Origin: Melastoma dodecandrum
Taxonomy: Eukaryota > Streptophyta > Magnoliopsida > Myrtales > Melastomataceae
Assembly (NCBI GenBank): GCA_029817715.1
Contig: JARUPY010000158.1
Location: forward strand, 806,001-870,000
Direction: 5' to 3'
Length of the DNA: 64,000 bases
Shown here: positions 32,503-43,055 of the stretch, in pieces
Numbering within the stretch: position 1 is the first letter of the stretch
Layout of the letters: each line of letters starts with the position of its first letter
Program-made: the position numbers and the translations under genes
The notes under the pieces: model-generated
What the model was told of the DNA's origin: nothing
The model's input: the letters and a program-made list of their open reading frames with translations, nothing else
Databases searched by the model: none

Positions 32503-33510
32503 TAGACGAGATCGAGATCTATGGCTCAGAAATTTTGTTGTTGAACACTACCACCTACACAAACTAGCAACCTTAACGGAAAGAATGAAGAAATTGATTC
32601 GATGTGGAAATTGCGAATCCAACATATTGTCGGGTGAATACTTTGGCTGCAAACAGTGCAATTTTTTTTAGGACAGGGACTGCGTGCAAGCCTCGGAGAT
32701 GGTTCAATACCCTCTGTATCTAGATCATGTCTTAGTCATGTTCATTTGCCCTAGACACAACAAGGTACAATGTCAGTCTTGCTCTTTCTTTGTTGTTGAT
32801 GATTTGTGCTATAGCTGCACTGACTGTGATTTCGCTATACATGTTCGATGTGCCCTTTGGAATCTCCGCTATTGAGAGGAAGGCCGGACCTTGGAAATCA
32901 TGCCGTCTTGGCACGAGCATCCTCTGCTCCTCTACACAGAGCCAACCTTAATTTGGATCGCTTCTCGTGTTGCGGTGACACCTTCGATGGACCGGCCTAT
33001 AGATGCAATGTGAAGGGCTGTAGGCTCGTACTTCATGAAGGACGTATCGGGCAATCGTCCAGAATCAACCACGCTCACCACCCAGAGCATCCGCTCATTC
33101 TCCTGGCAAAGTTCGAGGAACCTCGTCTGCACTGAAATGCATGATGCAGGGAGACTTTCACCTTGAGTTTCTTGTGCGAACTCTGTAGATTCTACCTGCA
33201 TGTCAGCTGTGCTTCTCAGTTTCCATCCCGAAAGCATTACCTCCACAAGCATGACCTCGTACGATTCTCCCGTCCATGGAGTGGAATCGTTGCGACACCA
33301 TAACAGATTCGCCTCTCCTCAGTTGTGTTCCATGCAACTATAATCTCCATGAGAAGTGTACCCAGCTGCCAGGAGTTGTGAAGCACAAGACTCATCTCCA
33401 TCCATTGACTCTGAAGGATTTCTTTATGGAGGACGATACCGGGGAGTACTACTGTGATCTTAGTGAGAAAAGGAGGGACGGCCGATTGGGCGTTTACATG
33501 TGCTTATAAT
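32503..33510 (+). pseudogene. DC1-domain protein pseudogene
   Basis: DC1 units can be read in order across breaks: VVEHYHLHKLATL, IRCGNCESNILSGEYFGCKQ, a TAG stop near 32670, CQSCSFFVVDDLCYSCTDCD, a frameshift, CCGDTFDGPAYRCNVKGCRL, a frameshift, LCELCRFYLHVSCA, another shift, and CVPCNYNLHEKCTQLPG with HPLTLKDFFMEDDTGEYYCD. At least one stop and three frameshifts make it non-functional. It may be a separate paralogue that lost its 5' end to the retroelement. It may instead be the 3' half of the gene beginning at 28265. The HxHxLAT motif occurs both at the end of that ORF and at the start here, which favours separate copies. Confidence 0.75.
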
Positions 33511-33561
33511 GCAAGATGGATCAACCGTGGACTTTTCATTCTAAGGTAAATCGGTTTCTCC

Positions 33562-34028
33562 ATTCTAAGTAGGGGTTTTAATGAGCCGGGCCGGACGTCT
33601 TTTGGCCCAAGCCCGGCTTGACAAAAGTCAAACTTTAGTCGGGCTCGAGCTTGGGCTGGGGCCTTACTTTTTATAGTCAAATCGAGCTCGAGTATACTTC
33701 CCAGCCCGACAAGCTGTCCGGTCCGGATTGATAAATTTTATAAATAATTGAATAATTAAAATAAAATATAGAAAAAAATAAAAAAAAAACATTTAAATTT
33801 TGAAATTTGCCTATAGGTGTAAGGGGGAGGGAAATGGGCAAAGAGTTCGGGCTAGGCTCAACCTCGGGCCCAGGCGGAAACTTTTTTGATCGGGCTCCGG
33901 CTCGGGCTAGATTATCCGAGCCCGATTAGGCTCAGGCTCGAACTCGGGCCGATACATTTTTACCCGGGCCCAAGCTCGGGCAAGGGGTGTTCGAGCCTGA
34001 CCCGGTTCATTAACACCCTAATTCTAAG
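33562..34028. mobile_element. hAT-type MITE with perfect 8-bp target duplication
   Basis: The element 33570-34020 (451 bp) is bounded by ATTCTAAG on both sides (33562-33569 and 34021-34028). The ends are inverted: TAGGGGTTTTAATGAGCCGG at the left, and the right end read in reverse is TAGGGTGTTAATGAACCGGG. Subterminal GC-rich GGGCTCGAGC/CCCGAGCC motifs are abundant and the centre is AT-rich. An 8-bp duplication with TA(G/A)GG...-type ends fits the hAT superfamily. No transposase is encoded. Confidence 0.8.
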
Positions 34029-34398
34029 TAGTCTTACATTACTGAGCCCGAGCCCGATAAAAAAATTTTAGGCTGGGCTCGAGTCTAAGCCCGGCCCGAG
34101 CTCTTTGCCCTTTTCCCTTCCTCTTATATCTATAGGCAAATTTTAAAATTTAATTATTATTTTTTTTATTTTTTATAGTTTATTTTAATTATTTAATAAT
34201 TTATAAATTTATCAAGTCAGGTGGAACAACTTAGCGGGCCGGGAAGTCATCCCAAGCCCAGCTTGACTATAAAAAGTAAAACCAGAGCTCGGGCTCGAGC
34301 CCGACTAAAGTTTGACTTTTGTCAAGTCGAACTTGGGCCAAAAGACAAGACGAGCTGGATAGTTTATGAATCGGCCCGACTCATTAACACAGCTAAGA
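34029..34398. mobile_element. Second copy of the same hAT-type MITE, inverted and degraded at its ends
   Basis: Read in reverse complement this stretch parallels the preceding MITE. Shared landmarks are GACAAAAGTCAAACTTTAGT, TTACTTTTTATAGTCAA, the AT-rich centre and TTTGCCTATAG...GGGCAAAGAG. Its outer end reads CCGACTCATTAACACAGCT, a worn version of the family terminus. The two copies therefore form a long inverted repeat starting about 270-1,100 bp upstream of the next DC1 ATG. Confidence 0.75.
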
Positions 34399-34668
34399 AC
34401 AAGGTCACGATCAAGACCGGACAACGTAAACGTTGGGTCAATACTAAATATAAGTCGATGTATATATGCTTGCAATCATATTCTACACAACTTTCATTAC
34501 AAAGAGAGACGAGTTCTTCCCTTGGAAATGTCCGCGAAATTCACCATTTTTTTTTTGTCTTCCTTTTGTCAGTCCCAATTATAAATGGGCGTCGTCCGGC
34601 CATCACAATTACCCCTTTCATCCTTCCATCCATCCATCCATCTCGACTTATCCGCTACCGCTAAGAGG

Positions 34669-35241
34669 ATGGCCGCGAATTTCCAGCATTTCCTCCACGA
34701 TCACCCTTTGGAGCTCACGGCCGTCCGACCCCCGACCGCCGAAACCTGCTGCTCGGCATGCCAAGCCCCTCTAGTCTCTGGCAGGCACTACTATTCCTGC
34801 AAGACCTGCGCCTTTTACCTCCATCGTCCTTGCTTCAACTTGACACAACTGATCCACCACCCAGTCGATCCCGATCACAACCTGAACCTCGTCCTCCTAC
34901 AGTCCTCTGACTGCAAAGCCTGCAGGCAACAAGGATCTGGGCTCTTTTACAACTGCAGCGTATGTCAGGTCAATTACCACTGCCTGTGTATGCTGGTGCC
35001 GCTGACGAAGCAGCACGCTTCCCACCCCCACGAGCTTATGCTCAAGTTCTCTTCTCCTTACGGAAAGGATGGGTTCGGCTGCGCCCTGTGTGACAAACCA
35101 GCTCCGGACCAATGGCTTTACCGGTGTGATGACTGTCAGTTCGACATGCACTTGAGCTGTTCCTTCACGCCGAGGGTTCAGTCCAATGGAGCACTGGCCA
35201 TTCCCGCTGATTATGCCCCATCAGCCCCTGTTGTGCCATGA
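34669..35241 (+). CDS. DC1-domain protein, cluster member 2
   Basis: A single-exon ORF of 190 residues starts at the ATG giving MAANFQHFLHDHPLEL, the usual DC1 opening. An in-frame ATG at 34585 would add 28 residues of unrelated sequence. Three C1-like units follow: HDHPLEL...CCSACQAPL...CKTCAFYLHRPC (about residues 11-55), CKACRQQGSGLFYNCSVCQV (82-107) and HPHELML...CALCDKPAP...CDDCQFDMHLSC (119-164). The zinc ligands are all present. The protein is short for the family (often 200-700 residues) but ends naturally. Function is unknown; DC1 proteins are linked to stress and hormone responses. Inverted MITEs occupy its upstream region. Confidence 0.8.
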   Translation: MAANFQHFLHDHPLELTAVRPPTAETCCSACQAPLVSGRHYYSCKTCAFYLHRPCFNLTQLIHHPVDPDHNLNLVLLQSSDCKACRQQGSGLFYNCSVCQVNYHCLCMLVPLTKQHASHPHELMLKFSSPYGKDGFGCALCDKPAPDQWLYRCDDCQFDMHLSCSFTPRVQSNGALAIPADYAPSAPVVP

Positions 35242-36440
35242 GATCTTCTTTTCATTCAACAAATATGTAACCCGATCTGTGAAGCCTGCCGGAAATTCCT
35301 GAAAATTAACTTTGGACGTAACACAAAATCCAATGATGTTTTTGATCTATTTCAATGAATCTTTAGATAATGGCAAAATTAATAATTTTTAAGGGCCAAA
35401 TTAATGTATTTGGTTTAAGGATTTGAGGAAACAGTAGAATTTACTAATAGTCGTACTTTTTTTATTCGTCCATTTCATTGTATTTCATTCATTTTCTTTC
35501 CGTTTTCTATTAAAGGGAAGAGAATGAACGGGGATTTCTTAACTCATGATATGGAATGTCTATTTTTTGCTTATTTCATTTCCTTCCTATTATCCTCTAC
35601 ATCATTCAACTAAATAAACTATTTCTTTAGTAATTCTCTTTCTAATAATTATATTTTCTTCCCTTTTATTCTATTTCATCCGTAATTTTATTTCGAAAAT
35701 CAAACGTACTATTAGGTTAATGATAATCTTTTTAAGATTTTTTTCTCATGCTAAAAGGTTTCTGGAGTGGTTACAAAACTTTACCCCTTAATATTGACAT
35801 TACAAATAACGACGACCGAATAAGTCCGGCACGTGGCCACAATTACTCCGGACACGAATTCTGATATTCGAAATTGGGACCTCTTAGGTAAATCCAGAGT
35901 AGCTGGTCCGTCCAACAACCTTTAAGAATTGCCGCAATTGAAAACTGACCCCCAAATAATCAGAAATTGAAATCTAAGAGAATTGAATTCATCCCCCCCT
36001 TGGTGGGCCTCTTGATCCAATTCTCTACGAATTCTTAGACGTGTTTCCGGCAATTCCAACATTACTTTCACTTCCGTCATCAAGTTCGATTATGTCATTC
36101 TTGATTTCTTAATGCTAAGCCGGCCACTACAACTTTATTCTCTGTTTGTTGTCGTTCTCGGCTGATGTTTAGGGCCGATGTCAGTCCAATCCTACCGAAA
36201 GCATTGTTCCCATTTAGGCCGGCTGTCACGATACCGTCTTCTAGTTCTCGACTAGTTCAGTTTGAACCGCATCGTTCGGTGTTGCCACCGTGGCGTGCCC
36301 TTTCTTCTTTTTCGTTCGCCGTCCGTCTGATTATTACAAGACCTTGGCTGAACATCACGAGGCATTTCGTCAAACATTTCGTTTTCTCTCTTCTTTCCCT
36401 CGCCAAAACCATCCCCTATTGTCCCTTATCATATGCGAAG
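35242..36440. other. Spacer between DC1 members 2 and 3
   Basis: AT-rich sequence runs to about 35960. From 36150 the frame of the next gene is open upstream of its chosen ATG, so 36165-36440 is probably 5' UTR or an N-terminal extension. No other gene or repeat is recognised. Confidence 0.35.
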
Positions 36441-37917
36441 ATGGAATCGCTGAAAGACCCATCTTTGTTTCGCCATTTTATCCACGAACATCCCTTGGAA
36501 TGTTCAGACCAGATGCCCTTGTCACAGGATGTTTGCTGCTTTTGTTGTGGATTGAGGGTTTCTGCCGAAAATGGAGGCTGCTGCTCATGTAAGGCCTGTG
36601 AGATCTACCTCCATGGCGTCTGCTCAAGGTTTCCCCCAACCATTCGGCATGACTCCCACTCAGATCACTCTCTTGCCCTAGTTTCAGCGTCGCACGGGGT
36701 GGGGCGAGCATCTGGGGTTTGCCAGGCTTGCGAGAACCCCATCACAGGGTTTTACTACAGATGTGCTGTGTGCGAGGTCTCGTACCATCCTTTATGCCTG
36801 TCCCTCCCGCAGTCGATCTCGATCAACTGCCACCCTCACTCACTGCAACTGGAGTGCTCGGCGTACGAGTTTCGTTGCGACATGTGCAATAAACCAAGCT
36901 ACCGAGGATGGCTCTACAGGTGCGGGCTGTGCGAGTTCGATATCCACCTCGGGTGTGCATTCTCAAGGATCACGAAACTAGAAACAAGTAACTTCAGCAT
37001 CGGGAACATCCCCTGTGATGAAACCGCAGGCAGGGAACTGATGCGGCTGCTGGTGGAGAAGTTTGTGAACATGGAGAAGGCCAGCGGCAGGTCCCCAGCT
37101 GGGGGCTGGCTTGAGATAGCGAAGTCTCCTGGAGGTAGGAACTTCATGAAGGGTGTAAGGATCGTGAGCCCAGCGAGCTTTGAACAGTCCCAGTTCCCAG
37201 ACGATAAATCGGTCCTGCTCGATGTATCAATGACGCCAAGCTACCAGTTCAGTGAGACCTACTTCTCAATCGACCTCGCAAAGTCATACTCCACTGGAGA
37301 CGAGAACAAGACCAACAACAACAACAGCGAGAAGAGCCCGCTGGGGTTGCGACTCGGTGTCCAGGAGTCGAAGGACAAGATCGGTCTGGTCAACACCGTG
37401 ACTCCTTCTGTCGTCATGGGATTGTCCGATTGGGAGAAGAAGCAGCCGAGGGGGTCCGGGGCCGTCGGAAATGTGAATCATGCGCGAACGAAGAAGGAGC
37501 CGTTGGGAAAGAAATCCGACCGGAGGGACAACGTCGTGAACGGGGAAGGGAACAAGGTCGCCCACTCGGACATTGTAAGTACCGTGCCCCTTTTCCAAAT
37601 CTCATCTAAAATACAATGAATCACTGACTGTTACGTTAATGCGTCGTTGTCACGTGTCTAAAATAATTTATATTATATAATTCGAACTGCCCATACATTT
37701 TTTTAATTTTGAACTTAAAGATCACTCTAATATAAACTTTATTATTTAAGGATTGATTTATATTATATAATTTAACACAAACAATCTACTATTTTTATAT
37801 TATTTCATTTTTTAGATTGAATTTAGGAAACTGACAATAATAATAACATGTAATTTATGCTTTTTTTTGGCATTTCAGGGTTGGAGGAGACTACTCTTTG
37901 GATGCTGTGATTTTTAG
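36441..37917 (+). CDS. DC1-domain protein with long C-terminal tail, cluster member 3
   Basis: Two exons (36441-37574 and 37879-37917) encode 390 residues, and the GT-AG intron keeps the frame. The start is MESLKDPSLFRHFIHEHPLE. Three C1-like units occupy about residues 16-172: CCFCCGLRV...CKACEIYLHGVC, CQACENPITGFYYRCAVCEV and CDMCNKPSY...CGLCEFDIHLGC. A tail of about 210 residues follows; it is polar, Lys/Asn/Ser-rich after residue 290 and looks disordered. The tiny second exon adds GWRRLLFGCCDF and the stop. In-frame codons reach back to an ATG at 36165, so a longer N-terminus is possible. It resembles cluster member 2 in layout and is on the same strand, consistent with tandem duplication. 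The exact role is unknown. Confidence 0.8.
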
Positions 37918-39008
37918 AGGGAAACACTTGAACAACTCTGGGTTTCTCCACATTCCCATATGTGTTAAAATTTTATTGTTGATTAACGAGAAGTTTGTAT
38001 GGAAATACGGTTAGTTTTAAAAAAAAATTTACGAAATACGGTTCGAGTTTCGTAAAATACGATTTTACCGTCGAAGGGGCGCGTCTTGAAAATGCACCCC
38101 TTAAAATGCAAAAAGAGCAGGTTTTGAAAACCCGCCCCTTATATAAATAGGTAGATTCGAACCTCGTATAAGTTCGAACTTTTAGGACAGTTGATGTAGA
38201 TTATTGTACAACAGTGACATTAGACCCAAAAAATCAAGGATTCATGCCCAAATGACATCCCGATTTAACGTGAGGTTATTTACTGTACAACAACCTCGAT
38301 ATTAATTAATTAATCTTTATAAGGAATTGGTATTATGTTTATGGACCGGCGAGCTCCCAACGTCCGCATGTTTGTTTGGTTGCGTCCCTAATTAAGTAAA
38401 ACCGCCGCCCAAAAAAATTAAATAAATCGAATGTCACGACATCGAAAGAGAGAAAGGTCAGTGACACATTACATTGTCCTTAAATTAATTAATTTGTATT
38501 AGTGTCTGCCTAATTTTAATATGAATTAGGTGATACAAGAACGTCATATTTTAAATTTATTCAAAAAATTCTCATTTTATTCAAAATTCCTATTAAATAA
38601 ATAATGTTGTATTCTCTTTGGTTTCCATTGTATTTAATTACAAATTTCACAAACTCATATTTTTGTTGCTACCTCCCCCAACATCATCTATCATTGTCTG
38701 CATGAAACCAAATTTTGTCCCACCAGAAAAGCGAATTTCATAATTACATGTTCGTGTTGGTTCGACTGCTGTAGTTTTGATCTCCTTCCATTACTTACGG
38801 GAGGGATATGCCCGCGCCGTTGTCGTCTTGGTTGGAGACTTTTTGACCCAACAAACTGCTCATTGATCTCGCTTTCTTCCTCGGGCCCCCGGTCAATGTC
38901 GAACCCTCCTCCTTCTCGTCGTCTTCTTCCTTGCTGTCTGTCCCCTGGGAAAATTTTTCCTTCTCACGTCCCGGAGGTTAGCGATGTCTCGGGAGGCTGC
39001 TGCGGCTT
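37918..39008. other. Spacer ending at the LTR retrotransposon insertion
   Basis: The sequence is mostly AT-rich. At 38060-38150 there is a GGGGCG...CGCCCC pairable stretch. At the right end, 38880-39008 is CT-rich with ATGs at 38905 and 38984, and its frames would continue beyond the element at 47359. This may be a host exon split by the insertion, but I do not recognise a product. Confidence 0.3.
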
Positions 39009-40138
39009 TGTTCGCGTTTAAAACGGATCACGTCAGAAATATTTGGCAATAAGACTCACAGGTATTGTAAATGTAGTTGCCAGTAAGTAATTGAATGAAA
39101 TAGATCGAATGTAAACAGTTTTACAATAAGTAAAGAATGCTTACAGCCATAAAAATAAAAACGAGGACGATAGTAAGGTCGTAGACTGGCTACTATGCTT
39201 CATAGACTCGGAGCGGGATTGTAGACTTGACGCTGGAAACTGTGATCCAGCTGGTCTGAACGGTAAAGGACGTCGTTGAACGCTGGGCACTCCGGACTCG
39301 AGAATCTGGTCAGCGTGGTCGTAGACTTGATGGCAGAGTGATGTAGACTTGCCTTCCTCGACTGGCCGAAATTAACTGCTAGGCTTGGTGGACGGAATGT
39401 GGTCGAAAGTAAAGGCGGATGTGAATACCAAGGCTACGGTGGCTCACCCTGGTGGCGGTGTCGACGGCAGAGAAGTGTACCGGGACTACGGTGGCTCGTC
39501 CTGGCGTTGGAGTCGAAGGCGAGGATGTATACCGAGACTACGGTGGCTCGTCCTAGAGTTGGAGTGCTGGCGGGGATTTGTTTCCAGAGCTACGGTTGCT
39601 CACTCTGATGGTGGAAGGAAGATCTATGAAACTTTAAGAGTTTTGCCCAGGTCGGGGAATCCTAACAACTAACAACTAAGGGGTGACGAGCAAAATAAGC
39701 TTCTGTTGGCTGATTTGTTCATGATTTTCTCTACGGGAGATCTCCTCCTTTTATACCCAGTCTGTTACGACCTTCTAAAGATCTTCCAGACTCAACCACC
39801 CCCAAGAATCTCGAAGCCAACAAACTAACTTCCACTCGTGTAGACGTGGGTCGTAGATTCCTCTGACTTCGAGTTTAATTAATTGTCTTTTAAGACGTGC
39901 ATCAGTACAGACGTGAGTTGTATGTTCCATTTATCTCGAGGCTATTAAACCGTTCCCTTTGACGTGTGTCCTATGCAGGCGCAGGCTTGTAGACTTCCCC
40001 TGATTACATGGTTACTACCCGGCCAGATAGTCTGTGTAAACTACGGATACAGGCCTGGTATGTCTAACTTTGTTAGGGGCTTAGCGTTTATGGGCTTTGT
40101 CAAATATAGTAGGCCTAAAATAATCTATAGTGTCAACA
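39009..40138 (-). repeat. 3' LTR of the Tat-like element
   Basis: This 1,130-bp direct repeat is shared with 46175-47358, with TG...CA ends. It includes a short internal duplication of a CTACGGTGGCTCGTCCTGG-type unit near 39435-39560. The polypurine tract lies just inside it. Confidence 0.9.
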
Positions 40139-40140
40139 TA

Positions 40141-40155
40141 AGCCCCCTTTTTTCT
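40141..40155 (-). promoter_or_regulatory. Polypurine tract of the Tat-like element
   Basis: On the minus strand AGAAAAAAGGGGGCT lies two bases from the 3' LTR edge. That is the position and composition expected for plus-strand DNA priming. Confidence 0.6.
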
Positions 40156-40379
40156 GAGGGGGCTTCTGTCACCTGAGCATTTCTGGCATCTCTTCCATCA
40201 TAAGGAAAATCTTGTATCCACTGCAGAAAGAAACCTTTCATCTTCTTCTTTCTTTCTGCAAAAAGAAAACCTTTTGTCTTCTTCCTCCTACCTTCTGCGG
40301 ACAGTAAACTTTTCGTCTTCTTCCTTCCAAACTCTTTTTAAATACCCTTACCAACTCTTCTGAAAAATCCTCACTTCTC

Positions 40380-41010
40380 GTTTTAATGATGTCTCCTCTT
40401 CTCAAACTCCAAACCTTGGGTCTTACTTCCGAGCCTTGCTTCTTGGTATGGTTCCTCTACCTATAGAGTCCTCTATCTCCTTCTGTTAAGATAACTTTAT
40501 CGATCATTTGAAGATAAGTGGTTTCTTTCGCTCCCCTCCCCGCTGAGATGCCAATGGCGCAGAAAAAGTTCTCCGCTTTGCTCGAGGAGTGGAGGCACGA
40601 GGCTGGTGATTCCCTGTGTTCCATGCATCTATGGCCCCGCTTAGCGTTCACAGTTGAGTGTTACAAAGCGTGTACGCCGGAGCCTTCCTGCCTGTTTAAA
40701 GACAAACGGCTATACGTCCCTACGACTAGGCGTGTCCATTTTGCTGGGAGTTTCTCAGAGGTATACACCACGACTGGTTCTCCCTTCCTGCCATTCGCTC
40801 CATCCTTTGGCAAAGAAGGATCTTCCAACAAAAGTGTATCCTTCTGCAGGACGCGGCCGCAGTACGCAATCCAAAGACTGGGCAACCTCAGAAGGCCACT
40901 CAAACAGCCAAGTATTGGTGCAGATGGCTCAGATCTCTTTTAGGAGCAAACGAAGACCCTGGGGCTGCGTTGTCTTTATCATCCGACATTACAGCAGACT
41001 GACCTCACGA
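40380..41010 (+). pseudogene. Antisense additional ORF remnant of the Tat-like element
   Basis: Between RT and the 3' LTR, the strand opposite to gag-pol shows an ORF-like stretch broken by stops. It can be read as GMVPLPIESSIS, FIDHLKISGFFRSPPR, EKVLRFARGVEARGW, FHASMAPLSVH and a tail. Tat-lineage elements are known to carry an extra antisense ORF in this place, and many of those resemble the plant mobile domain. The LGMVPLPIE wording is compatible, but I cannot prove homology by eye. Several stops show that it is inactive. Confidence 0.4.
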
Positions 41011-41339
41011 GGTAGAAAGCTAGCATTGTTCGATACCCCATCATTCGCGAGTTTTCTCTTGGCCCAATGAGACCGTAGGTATTCACAAGTTGACTCACCT
41101 CTGCCAAACTCCAGGGAAGAGGGAGCAAAAACCCGGTAAGACAGACCGTAGGTATTCACGAGTCAACCTGCTTCTGCCAGACTCCAGGTACGAGAAGGTA
41201 GAAGGAAAGGAACAAGGAGCGGAGGAGGAAAAGAAAGTGGCATCGACTGGGTTTACAATACAGCCCTAGAAGAGCTAACCAAATGCGAGAAACAGGAGAA
41301 GCAACCTTGGCTTCAAAGAGCCCCTCCTTTGAAAATGTC

Positions 41340-42281
41340 TCAAAGATGGTAGACATAAAGCTCCACCTCTGTCGACTTAGCAACTATATCATCAATGTAG
41401 ACTTCTATTGTCTTGCCAAGAGATGCATCAAATATAGTGTTCATTGCTCGCTGATAGGTATCACCAGCGTTCTTTAGTTCAAATGGCATTACTACCCATT
41501 CAAATATTCCTAAGGGGCACCTGAATGTTGTTTTATGTATATCTTCTTCTGCGATGAAGATTTGGTTATAACCAGAAAAACCATCCATGAATGATATAAT
41601 CTGATGCCTCGCTGTCTTGTCTATAAGATTGTCTGCGATGGGCATAGGGTATTCATCTTTTGGAGTGGCACGATTCAGATCTCTAAAGTCTATACAGACT
41701 CTGATTTTACCGTTCTTTTTAAAAATGGGCACAATGCTAGAAATCCACTCTATATAGCGTGAAGTCCTTATGTAACCTGCTCGAAAAAGCTTTTTAACTT
41801 CTTTAAAGACTAATTGTGTTACTTCCTTAGTCATGCGCCTTGGTGCTTGCTGCACAAGTTTAAAATCCTTCTTGATGGGAAGGGTGTGTTCTACTAGTCT
41901 ACGGTCTAATCTTGGCATCTCAGTATAATCTTGGCATCTCAGTATAATCCCAGGCGAAACAGTCCTTGAATTCCTCAAGTACTTAATAGCATTAAAGAGT
42001 TCTTTATTTACTGAAGAACTAATGAAAAGGATCCTAGGAGAAGATTCGTTTCCTAAGTTAATGCTGACCAATGGGTCGCATGAGGTCATCAAATACTCAC
42101 GTTCCTCTGTACCACCTAAGTCGGTAGACACGGGCTTATTACAAGCGTTAGGCGCTCTAAGCGCTTCTGAGTTTATTGAATGCCAAGAGATAGGTTGTCT
42201 ACAGCAATGATTTTCTCGGTAGACTTGAAGCCGTCGAAGGACATCGGCGACTGCTTCATTCCCTTCTTCATTCCGGTCCAT
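41340..42281 (-). CDS. Reverse transcriptase region of the Tat-like element
   Basis: An open minus-strand frame of 313 codons covers the N-terminal and central RT. Landmarks are KKDFKLVQQAPRRMTKEVTQ, GKIRVCIDFRDLNRATPKDE, MPIADNLIDKTARHQIISFM, FRCPLGIFEWVVMPF and the catalytic YIDDIVAKS. The catalytic aspartates are intact. Homology ends about 20 residues after YIDD, and RNase H and integrase never follow. It is part of a degraded polyprotein and has no start codon of its own worth proposing. Confidence 0.85.
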   Translation of the reverse strand: MDRNEEGNEAVADVLRRLQVYRENHCCRQPISWHSINSEALRAPNACNKPVSTDLGGTEEREYLMTSCDPLVSINLGNESSPRILFISSSVNKELFNAIKYLRNSRTVSPGIILRCQDYTEMPRLDRRLVEHTLPIKKDFKLVQQAPRRMTKEVTQLVFKEVKKLFRAGYIRTSRYIEWISSIVPIFKKNGKIRVCIDFRDLNRATPKDEYPMPIADNLIDKTARHQIISFMDGFSGYNQIFIAEEDIHKTTFRCPLGIFEWVVMPFELKNAGDTYQRAMNTIFDASLGKTIEVYIDDIVAKSTEVELYVYHL

Positions 42282-43055
42282 AGGTTCCTTCCTTTAGGAG
42301 TCTATCGGGCTCCAACTCCGCAACAGCATTTTGCCAGTCCTTTCCAACTTCGTCTTCCTTTGCTCCATCGGTTCTTACGGGGTTTTCACCTGAATTAACC
42401 TCTTGCAAAACTTCCTCTATGTCCTTGGCAGATAGCTCATCTCCCCATCCAGTTGGAACGACCAGCCCCGTCTCTGGCTTGGGGTGCGATGTTCCGTAGT
42501 CTACGATGTAGTCAAACTTTCCAGATGGTTGACCAAGGGGTCCGACAGTAGGGTTGCCAAGCTTAAAACGCTGTTCCAGTGTGAGGTCCTTAACAGTCTT
42601 GCTCGTCTCTGCATGCAAGATACCTTTGTCACAACAAGAGTATTCATCAGCCTTGATAATTTCAATTTCAGAGTCAACCCATAACATCAACTCTCTATGT
42701 AAAATGGAAGGAATAGCTGCTGCTTTATGGAGCCAGTCGCGGCCCAACAAAGCGTTAAAAGTAGGAATTATGTCTATCACAAAGAAAGCGGTTTCTCTTT
42801 CCTGGCGGCCGACTTCAAGGTGCACAGAGAAAACCCTAAGCATTCAGACTTCCTACCGTTAAAACCACTCACTGCGACATTGGTTTTAACCAAGTCGTGC
42901 GGCTTATACCCAAGCATTTTAAACCTGGACAGAGGAAGCACGTTTATAGTAGCTCCATTGTTTACAAGGACTCGACTCACCACTGTACCATCAAAGGTAG
43001 CGGTTATGTATAAAGAATGCATATGTTGTTTCATGCTATCAGAAGGTTTCTCCAA
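42268..43055 (-). CDS. Retropepsin (protease) region of the Tat-like element, frameshifted
   Basis: Two overlapping minus-strand frames carry the protease. The first is 43055-42777, with VLVNNGATINVLPLSRFKML and AVSGFNGRKSECLG. The second is 42843-42268, with FFVIDIIPTFNALLGRDWLH. They belong together but are separated by a frameshift near 42800. The catalytic triad reads NNG where D(T/S/G)G is expected, so the active-site Asp is probably lost. The order matches the protease of the truncated relative at 28931. Confidence 0.75.
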
